In this document: positions 1 to 12,000 of the stretch, one piece after another
Numbering within the stretch: the stretch's first letter is position 1
Layout of the letters: each line of letters begins with the position of its first letter
Assembly (NCBI GenBank): GCA_030430205.1
Contig: JAUIGE010000011.1
Location: forward strand, 110,803-174,802
Length of the DNA stretch: 64,000 nt
DNA from: Bacteroidia bacterium
Lineage (GTDB): Bacteria; Bacteroidota; Bacteroidia; J057
Direction: 5' to 3'
Program-made: the position numbers and the translations under genes
Notes under the pieces: model-generated
Database searches by the model: none
What the model saw: only the letters and a program-made list of their open reading frames with translations
What the model was told of the DNA's origin: nothing

Positions 1-3000
1 TAATGAACTCCAAGGGATTTCGACCCTTATTGGGGCGACCCAATTGGCTGTGGTTTTCTCTTCCGCAGGAAGCTCAGAGGCGGATAATTCCAGCAACAAC
101 CTGTTCCAAAACAACCGCATCAACCAGGGTTCCTATGGAATTTATATGCAGGGATTTGCGTCTTTTATGGGAAATCGGGAGCATGGAAACAAAATAATCA
201 ATAACCATATTTCGGAGGCTTTTGCCGGGGGAATCCTTTGCACGGACCAGGACAGCCTGCTCATAGAAGGCAATGTCATCGATTCAGCAGGAGGATACAG
301 CCTTTTTAAAGGCATTGAATTGAGCTTTTGTTATGCAAATCTGCATGTGCACAAAAATCATTTGCGCCTGCATGATGGTACAGGCATGCGCCTGTTTGGG
401 CTTTTCGGAAGCCCTTCCCAGGCTTTGCATGTGTACAACAACTTCATCAGCCTGACAGGCAGCCAGGCCATGACAGGCATCGAAATCCTTTCGAGTGACT
501 ACCTGCACCTCAATTTTAACAATGTCCATCTGAGCGGTGGAGGGGCTACTGCTACGGCCATTTCGATAGATGGCAGCAGCTCAAACGCTGAAATCAAAAA
601 CAATGTTTTTGCGAATTCGGGTGGCGGTTTTGCCATCACGGATGACATGAGCACAGGCTTTAGCCTGGATTATAACGCCTATTTTGCCGATTCATCGCCC
701 ATGGCGATGCGAAATGTCAGCCTAAACGGGCTGAGAGATTGGCAGCTTGCGTCTGGCCAGGACAGCCATTCTCTGCAAGCGAATCCGCTTTTTACTTCAG
801 CTACGGATTTGCATGTGCAAAAGGCCCTGCTCAATGCCTCCGGCATGACCATCAGTGGCATTTCCACAGATATTGACGGGGAGAACCGCGGCACGCCGCC
901 AGATATCGGGGCAGATGAGTTTACGCCTTCGGCGAGTTATGATGCCAGCATGGCAGCGATTTTTGCGCCACAGGCGCCCTTTGCGGCGGGGACCTATCCC
1001 CTTAGCGCGGTGATCCGCAATGCCGGCGGCACTAACCTGACGGCACTGACCGTCAATTGGTGGGTAAATGGCACGCTGCAGGCGAGCCTGCCCTGGGCTG
1101 GAAACCTCGCTCCCGGACAGGGAGATACCCTCAGCCTGGGGAATTTTAGTTTCATTGCAGGGCAAACCTATGATTTGCACGCAAGAGTGGATCTTCCGCT
1201 GGGATTTACCAATGCCGACCCCAGTGATGATACACTGAAGATCAACGGTATGCGCACAGCCCTATTGGGCATTTATAGCCTGGGGGGCAGTGCCCCTGAT
1301 TTCGCCGATTTTAGCGCGGCTGTGCAGGCCCTTTCTGATGGCGGCGTATTGGGAGCTGTGACCTTTCTGGTCAGGTCAGGCGTCTATGAGGAGCAAATTC
1401 GCATAGGCGAATTTCCCGGCTCTTCCTGCCAGAACCCTGTCGTTTTTCGCTCTCAATCAGGGGATAGCAGCCAGGTGACCCTGCAATATGCTGCCACAGA
1501 TTTTACCAAAAACTATGTCCTGAAATTGGATGGAGCCGATGGCCTGAGCTTTCAGTCCATTAGCCTGAAAAGTCTCGATACCTCTTTTTATTCCCTTTTC
1601 CGCCTGCTGGATATACAGGGCGGAGCGAATTGTAACACCTTTGATGATGTCCATTTTATCGGCCAGCCAACGACCAGCACCTCCAGTTCAACCTCATTGG
1701 TGTATGCCGCGGATGGCAATTTGCCTGATACCAGCAACACTTTTATCAATAGCCTTTTTGAGTATGGAAGCAGAGGGATAGAAATGGAAGGCCCTGGTTT
1801 TTTGGATAGAGAAAATAACAACAGGATAGAAAATAATACTTTTCTCAACCAATACTACCGCCCCATCCACCTGGGCTATCAGCAGGATGTGAGGCTTACA
1901 AATAACCATATTTCCAGCTTGCAATCTTTCGACAACTTCTTTACGGCCATGTATTTATTTGTCGTAAATGGAGAAAGCCAAATTGAAAAAAACAGGCTGG
2001 AAGCCGGGGCCGGAACGGGTATTTTCTTATCATCCTCGGATGGAAATATGAACCAAAAAGGCAAAATTGTTAACAATTTCATCTCTGTTGGAGGCAGTGG
2101 GCAGGCTTATGGGATATGGGGCACAGGCTCCGATTACATCGATTTTCTACATAATAGTGTGCATATTTACAGCACAGATGTCATGGCCGGCCGTGCTTTG
2201 TACCTGAGTAGCGGTACCAACCTCTTGCTGCGCAACAATATCCTCGCCAATACAGCTGGGGGCTATGCCGTCTATCTGGACGGAAGTTCCTATGCTGATG
2301 CCGATTACAACGACCTCTATAGCTCTGGCACCCGCCTGGGCTTTCGCCTGGCAGATCTGGCCGACCTCACGGCCTGGCGAAGCGCCACAAGCCAGGATGT
2401 CAATTCGGTTTCTCTAAACCCGCTTTTTCAGTCCAATGCTGACCTCCATATCCAGGGCAGTGCGCTGGATGGACTGGCAACGCCCCTGGCGAATGTCACA
2501 GATGATATAGACGGCGATAGCCGGGATATGCTGACGCCGGACATCGGCGCGGACGAATTTACCTACCTGCCCGATGATATCGGGATTTTGTCGATCCTTT
2601 CGCCCAAGACAGGCTGTAGCCTGGGACAGGCAGATTCTGTCCGGATCCGCATTGCCAATTTTGGCAGCAACATCCAGACAGGCTTCAATGTAGCCTTCAT
2701 TTTTAACGGGCAGGCTGCCGTGGTGGAAAACGTAGGCGCATTTAGCATTGCAGCTGGGCAAACAAAAGATTTTACCTTCAAAACGGCCACCCTCAACCTT
2801 GTTGCTTTTGGGAGCTATAGCCTGAGCGCTTATACCGCCCTGGCGCTGGATCAGGATGTGCAAAATGACAGCTTGAGCATCAGCCTGAGTAATTTTCCTG
2901 CTTTTAGCATCAGCATCAGTGGAGATAGTGCTATTTGTGCGGGAGAGGGAACCTATTTGGAAGCTTCAACAGGGGGAAATACCTATGTGTGGAATGATGG

Positions 3001-6000
3001 AAACACAGGGAGGTTTAATTTTATAACTCCCGGCTCTTCCCGAACCTATGAGGTTACTGCAACCAACCTCAACGGTTGTACCGCTACCGATACCTTTCGA
3101 ATAGAAGTTTCACCCCGCCCAACGAAACCCGGCATTACGGCAAATGGCCCATTGAATGCCTGTAATGGTGACACCATTGTGTTGACATCCAGTGTGTTAA
3201 GTAATATCCTTTGGTCAAATGGAGATAGCACCGCAAGCATAGTGGTGACCGAAAGCGGGAATTATGAGGTCACTCATTTTTCTGCCAACGGCCTCTGTTT
3301 TACCAATTCTGATCCTGCGCAGGTGAGCATTTCTGATGACAGCATCAGTACCTCGGGCATGACGACCATTTGCCAGGGCAATTCAATCACCCTGTCGGCT
3401 ACAAATGCTCAAAGCCTGAGCTGGTCCAATGGCTCGATGAGCAATCCCATCAATGTGAATCCTGCCGTGACTACCACCTATTGGGTAAATGCCACAACGG
3501 CTTTGGGCTGTGCTTATTCAGACACGGTTTTGATCACTGTCGTGCCTTCATCACAACCTACGGTTATTCAAAACGCTTTTCCGCCTGATGGCTCCATCCA
3601 TGTAGCATCCTCGCCCCGCCTTTCCTGGCAGGCAGGAAGCAATACCCTCTTTTATGATGTCTATCTGTGGAAAAAAGGAGATCCCAGGCCGATTATACCT
3701 ATTTCCCGCAATCAAAGCGCGATCTCCTACGAGGCCAACAACCTGGATAATCTGACCTCCTATTACTGGCAGGTAGAAGCGAAAAACGCCTGTTTAGGAG
3801 CTTTCAGCGATACGATGGAATTTAAAACCATCGGGCTGCCCGATTTGGTGATTGATGGGCTATCAGCACCGGTTTCCGGTGTAGCCGGGCAGGCGGTGAG
3901 CCTGAATTGGACGGTACGCAACCAGGGTATAGAGGGGACGGGAGCCAATGCCTGGCTGGATTATGTCTGGCTTTCGTCTGACGAAAACCTGCGCCAGGCA
4001 GAAGACATTTTGCTTGCTACTTTTCCCAACCAGACTTTCCTCAATCCAGGCCAAAGCTATACCCAGAACCGCTCTGTTTCGCTTCCAATCAGCCTGAGTG
4101 GAAGTTACTACCTCTTTGTCACCACTGACAATCCCGAGGCCTATTGCAATACGCCCAATCAGCAATGCTTTCCCGGCGCAGCCCGGGCTTCTGCGATCAG
4201 GAATATGAAGGAGTCGGACGAAACCAATAACTGGATATTGGATACCCTTCTGATCAATCCGGCTCCGGTGCCTGACCTGCAGGTCAGCAGTGTGGGCGCT
4301 CCCTCCGCCGCTTTCAGCGGCGATAATCTTTCCGTCACCTACCAGGTACAAAACCTGGGCATTGTGCAGGCCCTGGGGCCCTGGAGGGACCGTGTCTACC
4401 TCTCCGAGGATAGCATTTTTGATCCCACAAATGCCTTTATGCTGGCAGAGAGAACCTTTGTAGGAGGACAAATAGATGCCGATAGCAGCTATACCTATGT
4501 GGCTATGGGGAGAATTCCCTATTCGTATATGGGCACCTATTGGGTGCATGTGGAGACAGATGTGAACAACAGCCTCTATGAAGGCGCGTTTGAGGGAAAT
4601 AACTCAGCTGGCGCGATGACGAGCCTGCAAATTACCCTCACGCCTCCGCCAGATCTGGCCGTGACATCCGTGACCGCAACGCCTGCGGCTTTGATCGGAG
4701 GCCAGCAGCTGACCGTCAATTGGACCGTGTCCAATCTGGGAATCAATGCTTCTCCAACCAGAGTATGGGAAGACCGGGTTTATATTTCTCTCCTGGATAC
4801 CTTTAACCTGGATTCCAGTATCTGCTTGGGTAAGGTATTTTATACAAATGGGACCAGCCTTATGAATGGCGACAGCTACAGCAGGTCCCAAAGCTATTAT
4901 CTGCCGCAGGGCCTTACAGGCGATTATTATGTCTATGTTTTTACTGATGCTACGAAAAAAGTATTTGAGTTCACTTTCGAAGCCAATAACATCAGGCGGG
5001 CCACGGTGCCGCTTATGGTAAGTCTTGCGCCTTATGCCGATCTGATCCTATCAGATATAGAGGTCGCTGCGGACAGCATGTACGGCGGCACGACCTACCA
5101 GGTCAATTGGACTGTCAAAAATCAGGGCACGGGCCCTGCAAATGGCGGTTGGACAGACCGCATTTACCTGGGAAATTCACAGAGTACGACCCCTTTAACT
5201 GCCTTTATTGGGGGAGATTTTTTGCATACCAAAAACCTGGCGGCAGGAGATTCTGTTCAGATTTCCATCAACTTTGTGGCTCCCAACCTATCGGGTCTTT
5301 GGTATTTTATTTTGGAAACCGATGTTAAAAAGAATCAATATGAATATCTTTTTGAAAATAATAACCGCTCGATCATAACTGATTTTGGCGGAAATGGAAC
5401 AGTCTTTTTTAAAACTGTCCATGGAGGCCCTCAGCTATTGGCCGATCTCAGAGCCATTCAAATCCTTGCCCCTGACACCCTCTCCAATGGAGATGCGCTG
5501 AATGCCACCGTAAAAGCTCAAAATGGCGGTCCCGCCTCCATCCAATCCTATCAAATTTTGTGGAAAGACGCCATTTACCTTTCCCTGGATACGATCTGGG
5601 ACGGAAGTGATGTTTTGGTCAGGGAAAAGGGAATATTTGTACAGTTGGATAGTGGAGATGTCTATCAAACCCAATTGGGTGATCTGGTTCCCTATGGTAT
5701 CAGCGGGAATTATTACCTGCTGTATGTCGTGGACAAAAACGCTCACATCAGCGGAGATACCCTCCGTTCCAATAACGTTCTCGCTAAAGCCATTTACCTC
5801 AAACACCTGCCTCCGCCAGACCTGGTGATAACTCAATTTAACTTTCCAGATACCCTCTATGCAGGCCAGTCGATTCAATTCCCCTATGAAGTGACCAATC
5901 AGGGAATGGGCGTAATCGGGGCGAATAAATTATGGTCGGATTATCTCCTTCTCGGCAATGGTCCTCATGTTAACTCCACCGCTCAGGCCCTGGCTTTGGT

Positions 6001-9000
6001 TTCCCGAAAAGGGCCTTTAGGGAATAATACCGCATACCAGGATACATTTTCAGGGATAATCCCTTCCTATGTCAATGGCAATTATTACCTGGTGGTACAT
6101 ACCAATAGTGGAGGACACTTATTTGAAGGTACTACGGCAAATAACACATTGTCACATCCTGTATTGGTATTGCCGGGAAATGCATTCGCAGGGGATTTGA
6201 CAGTTTCTGATCTGCAAATGCCCGCCGGTATGCTCCTGGGAATGAAAGATACAGTGGAATTCAAATTGAAAAATGTAGGAAGCCGCACACTCGCGGGTAA
6301 TCCACAAAATGCTTTTCATTTCTCTCTGGATCATGTTTTTAGCGGGGCAAATGATCCCCTATTTACCCAGAAAAGAAAAAACATCCTGTTGGCTCCGGGC
6401 GATTCGGTGCAGGGACAATTGATAGGTGTAAGCAAAGAAATGAAGGCAGGAAGCTATCAGGGCATACTGCGGGCCAATAGCCTGGCAGATGTGGCGGAGG
6501 CCAGTTTGGCAAACAATGAAGCCGTGGGAGGCCCCATACAGATAGATGCAAAAGCATTGACCCTGGGTGTGCCGGACACAGCAGATATGAATCTGGGAGA
6601 TTTCCGCTATTACAAAGTGGATGTAGCCGCCGGCCTGGATTTACTGATTACGCTAAAAAGCAATAAACCCAGCGGCATCAATGAGGTATGGGTAGCTTTT
6701 GGGCGAACACCGATAGCAGCTGATTTTGACTTCAAAAACCTGCAAAATGTCGGCACCCACCAGCAAGTGCTGGTTCCCAATACCCAGGCGGGTACCTACT
6801 ACATCCTGGCCCAAACCCAGACGCCTTTTGCGTCCAATCAGGAAATAGAAATCCTGGCAGAAGCCCTGCCATTTTCCATCCTGAGCATCACGCCCGACAG
6901 GGTCGGGCAAGGCAAAGTCACCACCCGCCTGGCGGGTGCAGGCTTCCAAGCAGGGGTTGGAATTGAATTGCGCGACAGCATGGGCACCACCCTGGCCTCG
7001 GCCACGATAGGAACCTATCTCAACAGCATGCAATTGGTCCTGAAATGGGACCTCAGCCAGGTTCCCATTGGATTGTATGATGTGGTGGCCATCAACCCCA
7101 ATCTGAATGAAGTAAGCCTGGTCAAAGGCCTGGAAGTCGAAGAAGCCCTGGAACTGGAGATGGCTGCTTTCAGTACCAGCCCCAATGTGATCAGAATTGG
7201 AAAACAAGCTGTTTTCAACTATGTATTCCAAAATGTAGGCAACCTGGATGTGCCCTATGCAAAGGCAGAAATCGGTTTTTTGAAAGCTTCCAACCTGAAA
7301 AAACTGACCATCGCCGGGAATGTGTATAAAATGACAGATTTGATCGATACGACTGTCCTCAAATCGGAAGATTATATCGAATTGGATATTTACAAATTCA
7401 TTCCTTTGTTGGCCAGAGACCTGGCTCCGGGGGAGCAGTTTTTCGCCAATGTCACTTTCGACAATTTTATCTACTCCGAATTCCCCGTGCGGGCACGGGT
7501 CGCCTCCTATACGACAGACCTCTTCGCTGAAGAGCAGGCCCGAATCATCGAGTTTCAACGCCAATATATCCTCAGCAACCTTGATAGCCTCCAGGCTTAT
7601 CCTGATCTGATAGCGCTGGCTCAGGATCCCTGGGCATTCAGGGATAGCGCTTTCCAGATCTTTTTTGACCAGGGGATCATGGATCCCGTCGAAATAGCGG
7701 GCATCCCGCTGGATACCTGCCGCTCTTGCGCCAACAACTATAACTTCAGCCCCGGCTTTAGCCCGGGAACCCAGACCCTCAATGATACCATCATGGGGCC
7801 GGGCGGAGCCTATCTTTGGGAAATCAACCATCCCTATGGCATGGCAGGCCGTGATCCCGGTTGGGATTTGCTGAGAATCAATGGCAGCCTGACCATTACA
7901 GCCACGGCCCAGGACCCATTTGTGATCCTGATGTCATCCATCAGCAGCTATACCAACCTGCCGGATTTTCTGACCACCTGGTCCCCCGGCTATGATATTT
8001 GCTGGCCCATCGTCGTGGCAAGCGGCGGAATAATTGGATTTGACAGCACCAAAGTGCTGTTGGATACGAGCTTGTTTGCAAGCTGGAATGATACCTATGG
8101 GGGGATTTTCTCCCTGCAACTGAAGGGCACAGATAGCCTACTGATTAAATTCAAAGCTACCATTCCAGGCATAGGCCAGCCCGGCATAGCGGGCGGTCCC
8201 GGTCAACCCGGTCAAGCCGGTGGCACAGGCGGTCCTGGTGGAGCAGGTGATGGAACTATCCCTCCCGGCATCGGCGGCACAGGCGGCACGGGAGGAATAG
8301 GCATTCCGGCTGATCTGGCATGGGATGGAGAAGAAGTTTTGCCCGCTCCGGGCGGAGAAGGTGGAGAAGGCGGCATGGCTGGTCCCAATCAGGCTGGGGG
8401 AGAAGGCGGCCAGGGGGGGATGGGCGGTCAGGCAGGACCTGGCCAAAATGGTGCGCCAGGTGGCAGCGGAGGCCCCGGCGGGATGGGTAGCTCCGGGAAT
8501 AACGGCGGGCCCGGCGGCAGTGGCGGGCCTGGAGGTGGAGGCGATACGGGTGGCCCCGGTGGTATAGCTGGCCCGGGTGGCCCGGGGGGAGGTGGCGGAG
8601 GTTCCGCCGGATCGGGTGGAAGTGCTGGTGGAGGCGGTGCCTCCGGTGGCGGATATGGCGGCGGACAGGGAGGGAATGGAAATGGAGGGGCAGGATCCGG
8701 CCCTGGAAATGGCCCCGGTGGACCGGGATTTGGGCCCATAGATTGTGATACAAATAACGACGCCAAAAAGAAATGTGAAGATTTCTGGCGCGCCGTAGGT
8801 TGTGGTACAACCGTGATAGGCTGTGGCAAGGACCTCATCAAATATGCCGGCGCAGGCGCTGTTGCGGGTGCCGGATGGGGCGCTATCATTGGCGCCGTTT
8901 ATGCCGGATTAAAATGTGGAATCGGAATCTATAACTGTGGCACAGGAGGCAATTCCGTAACCAATGCCATTGGTTGTGCAACGGGTGCCATAGATCTCGC

Positions 9001-12000
9001 CACTGGCGACCTTTCAGGCGCCCTCGGCTGTGGCGGGTATATCTGCGAGTCTATCCCGGTGATCCGCTCCTGTGACCCCAACGAAATTGTAGGGCCGCCT
9101 GGCTATGAGCAGGAGCATTGGGTTTCGGTTCATGACAATTTGGACTATACCATTTTCTATGAAAATGACCCTGAATTTGCGACCGCTCCCGCACAGCGGG
9201 TGACTGTCCGTCAGGAACTCGATCCTGATGTGGACATGGCGACTTTCTCACTGGGTGAGATAGGCTTTAGCAATATGGTTTTTACCGTTCCAGCCAACAA
9301 AAGTACCTATTCAACGGTCCTCCATGTGCATGACAGCATAGGCGTAGACGTGGAGGTGACCGCTGGCCTCGATTTCGTCAACAACGAAATTTTCTGGGTT
9401 TTCCAATCCATTGACCCCAATACGGGCTTGCCGCCTTACAACCCTCTCGCAGGCTACCTGCCTATCAATGACAGCACCGGAATAGGGGAGGGTTTTGTGA
9501 AATATTTTATTTCCCCCAAAGCGACTTCCCAAACGGGTGATACCATTTCTGCCAGCGCAAGTATTGTCTTCGACATCAACGATCCTTTGATTACCAATAC
9601 CTATGAAAACCTCGTAGACGCCTTTGCGCCAGCCTCCACCCTCGATAGCATCCCTGCTGCGGTGGATTCAGCCTATACCATCACGGTAACTGCCACGGAC
9701 GATACGGGAGGCGTAGGCGCTGCGGGCTTTGATATTTATGCTGCGGAAAATGGCGGAACCTATAAGCTGCTGGCAGCGGGGATTCCAGTAGATTCTGCCT
9801 ACATATTTGAAGGAAATCCGGGTTCCAGCTATTGTCTGTATTCCCGGGCTATAGACTGGGTGAAAAATAAGGAAGCCCAAAAGTCCCAGGCTGATTGGTG
9901 CTTTGTTTACCAGCTTCCGGGCGAAATAAGCCTGTTGCAACCACTAGGTGGCGAAAACTTCTGTACCGGCGATACGCTGAGAGCGATATGGACATCTCAG
10001 GATGTAGATTTTGTCAATCTCTATTATTCTGCTGATTCAGGTAAAAGCTATGTGGATATCGAAAGAGGCAGAGTAGCCTCGGACTCTGTCTTTCAATGGA
10101 TTTTGCCAGATAGCCTTTCTTCTTCCGATAGCTATTTCCTGAAGGTAGAAAGTGAAGAATACCCCAGTTTATTTGCGGAAAATGAATTGCCATTTAGCAT
10201 CTATACACGACCTGAAATGCCCGTACTGACGCCTCCGGCCCAAACTAACTATTGTATGGGAGACAGCGTCAGTTTGCAGGGACCAGCAGGCTATGCAGCC
10301 TACCGCTGGAGCAATGGAGATACTTTGCAGTCTATCAAGGTGGGGCAAAGCGGAAATTATTCGCTGATCGTGCAGAATGAAAAAGGCTGCGAAAGCCTGG
10401 AAAGCAACTCCATTTCCCTGACATTCAATCCATTGCCCGCACAACCGACAGTAAGCAGTTTGTTACCTACGACTTTCTGTCAGGGTGACAGCACCCAACT
10501 CGCTGGCCCACAGGGATTTGCTCAGTATATTTGGTCAAATGGTCTGATGACAGATACGATCTCGGTCACCACTTCGGCAAGCCTCAGCTTGCAGGTCATA
10601 GACGCCAACGGCTGTACTTCTCCCGCTTCTGCGACCATTTCAACGACTGTTCATGCCTTGCCGCCTCAACCTATGATTGCTGGCAATCTGGTCTTTTGCC
10701 AGGGCGATTCCAGCCGATTGCATGCACCTTCAGGCTATACCGGCTACAGTTGGTCGAATGGCCAAAGCGATTCGGTGATCACGGTTCATTCTGCCCAAAG
10801 CCTCAGCGTCTTTGTCACGGACAACAACGGCTGCGAAAGCCCACTTTCACTTTCAGTAAATACGGTTGTCAATCCATTGCCCGCACAACCGAGCATAACA
10901 GCCAGTGGTGCGACAAGCTTCTGTCAGGGTGACAGCACCCAACTCGCTGGCCCACAGGGATTTGCTCAGTATATTTGGTCAAATGGTCTGATGACAGATA
11001 CGATCTCGGTCACCACTTCGGCAAGCCTCAGCTTGCAGGTCACAGACGCCAACGGCTGTACTTCTCCCGCTTCTGCGACCATTTCAACGACTGTTCATGC
11101 CTTGCCGCCTCAACCTATGATTGCTGGCAATCTGGTCTTTTGCCAGGGCGATTCCAGCCGATTGCATGCACCTTCAGGCTATACCGGCTACAGTTGGTCG
11201 AATGGCCAAAGCGATTCGGTGATCACGGTCCATTCAGCCCAAAGCCTCAGCGTCTTTGTCACGGACAACAACGGCTGCGAAAGCCCACTTTCACTTTCAG
11301 TAAATACGGTTGTCAATCCATTGCCCGCACAACCGAGCATAACAGCCAGTGGTGCGACAGGCTTCTGCGAAGGTGACAGTGTCCAACTGAGTGCGCCGGC
11401 AGGTTTTGCTCGTTATAATTGGAGCAATGGAGATAGCACAGCAAGCATCTGGGTATATCAAACAGCGATGCTGCAACTCAGCGTGAGTGATACCCATGCT
11501 TGTGAAAGCTCCCTTTCCATGCCTGTACAAGTCACTGTACATGCTTTGCCAGACCCGATCATCTCAGCAAGCGATAGCAGTTTGTGTGAAGGGGAAATGG
11601 CAATTCTACGGACGCTCCAGGCGTATTCCGCTTACATTTGGTCGGATGGCAGCACAGCTGACAGCCTGTTGGTGACACAATCAGGAAGCTTTTCGGTCAA
11701 GGTAATGGATGCCCATATGTGCGAAGGCGAAGCCAGAGACTCCGTGACCGTCAATTTCCTGGCTATTCCAGCTAAGGCTGCTATTGTCAAAGTGGGGATC
11801 GACAGCCTGATGGCCACAACTTTGGGTTCCAGCTACCAATGGTTTGTAGATGGAATCCTGTTGGGAAGTAATGGCCAATCCATCATGATCGCTCAAAACG
11901 GGCACTATTCTGTTGTCGTGTATAACCAGCATTGTCCGTCAGAGCCCTCAGACAGCCTGCTGATCAATACAGGCCTCGATGAGCTGCTTGACGGCGTGCC

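Noticed and set aside
6653..7831. 392-codon minus-strand open frame
   Set aside because: Antisense to the CARDB/TIG region of the giant protein, with no recognisable domain; composition fits a shadow frame.
8256..8889. Minus-strand open frames rich in Pro, His and Arg
   Set aside because: They are shadows of the GC-rich glycine codons of the giant plus-strand gene.
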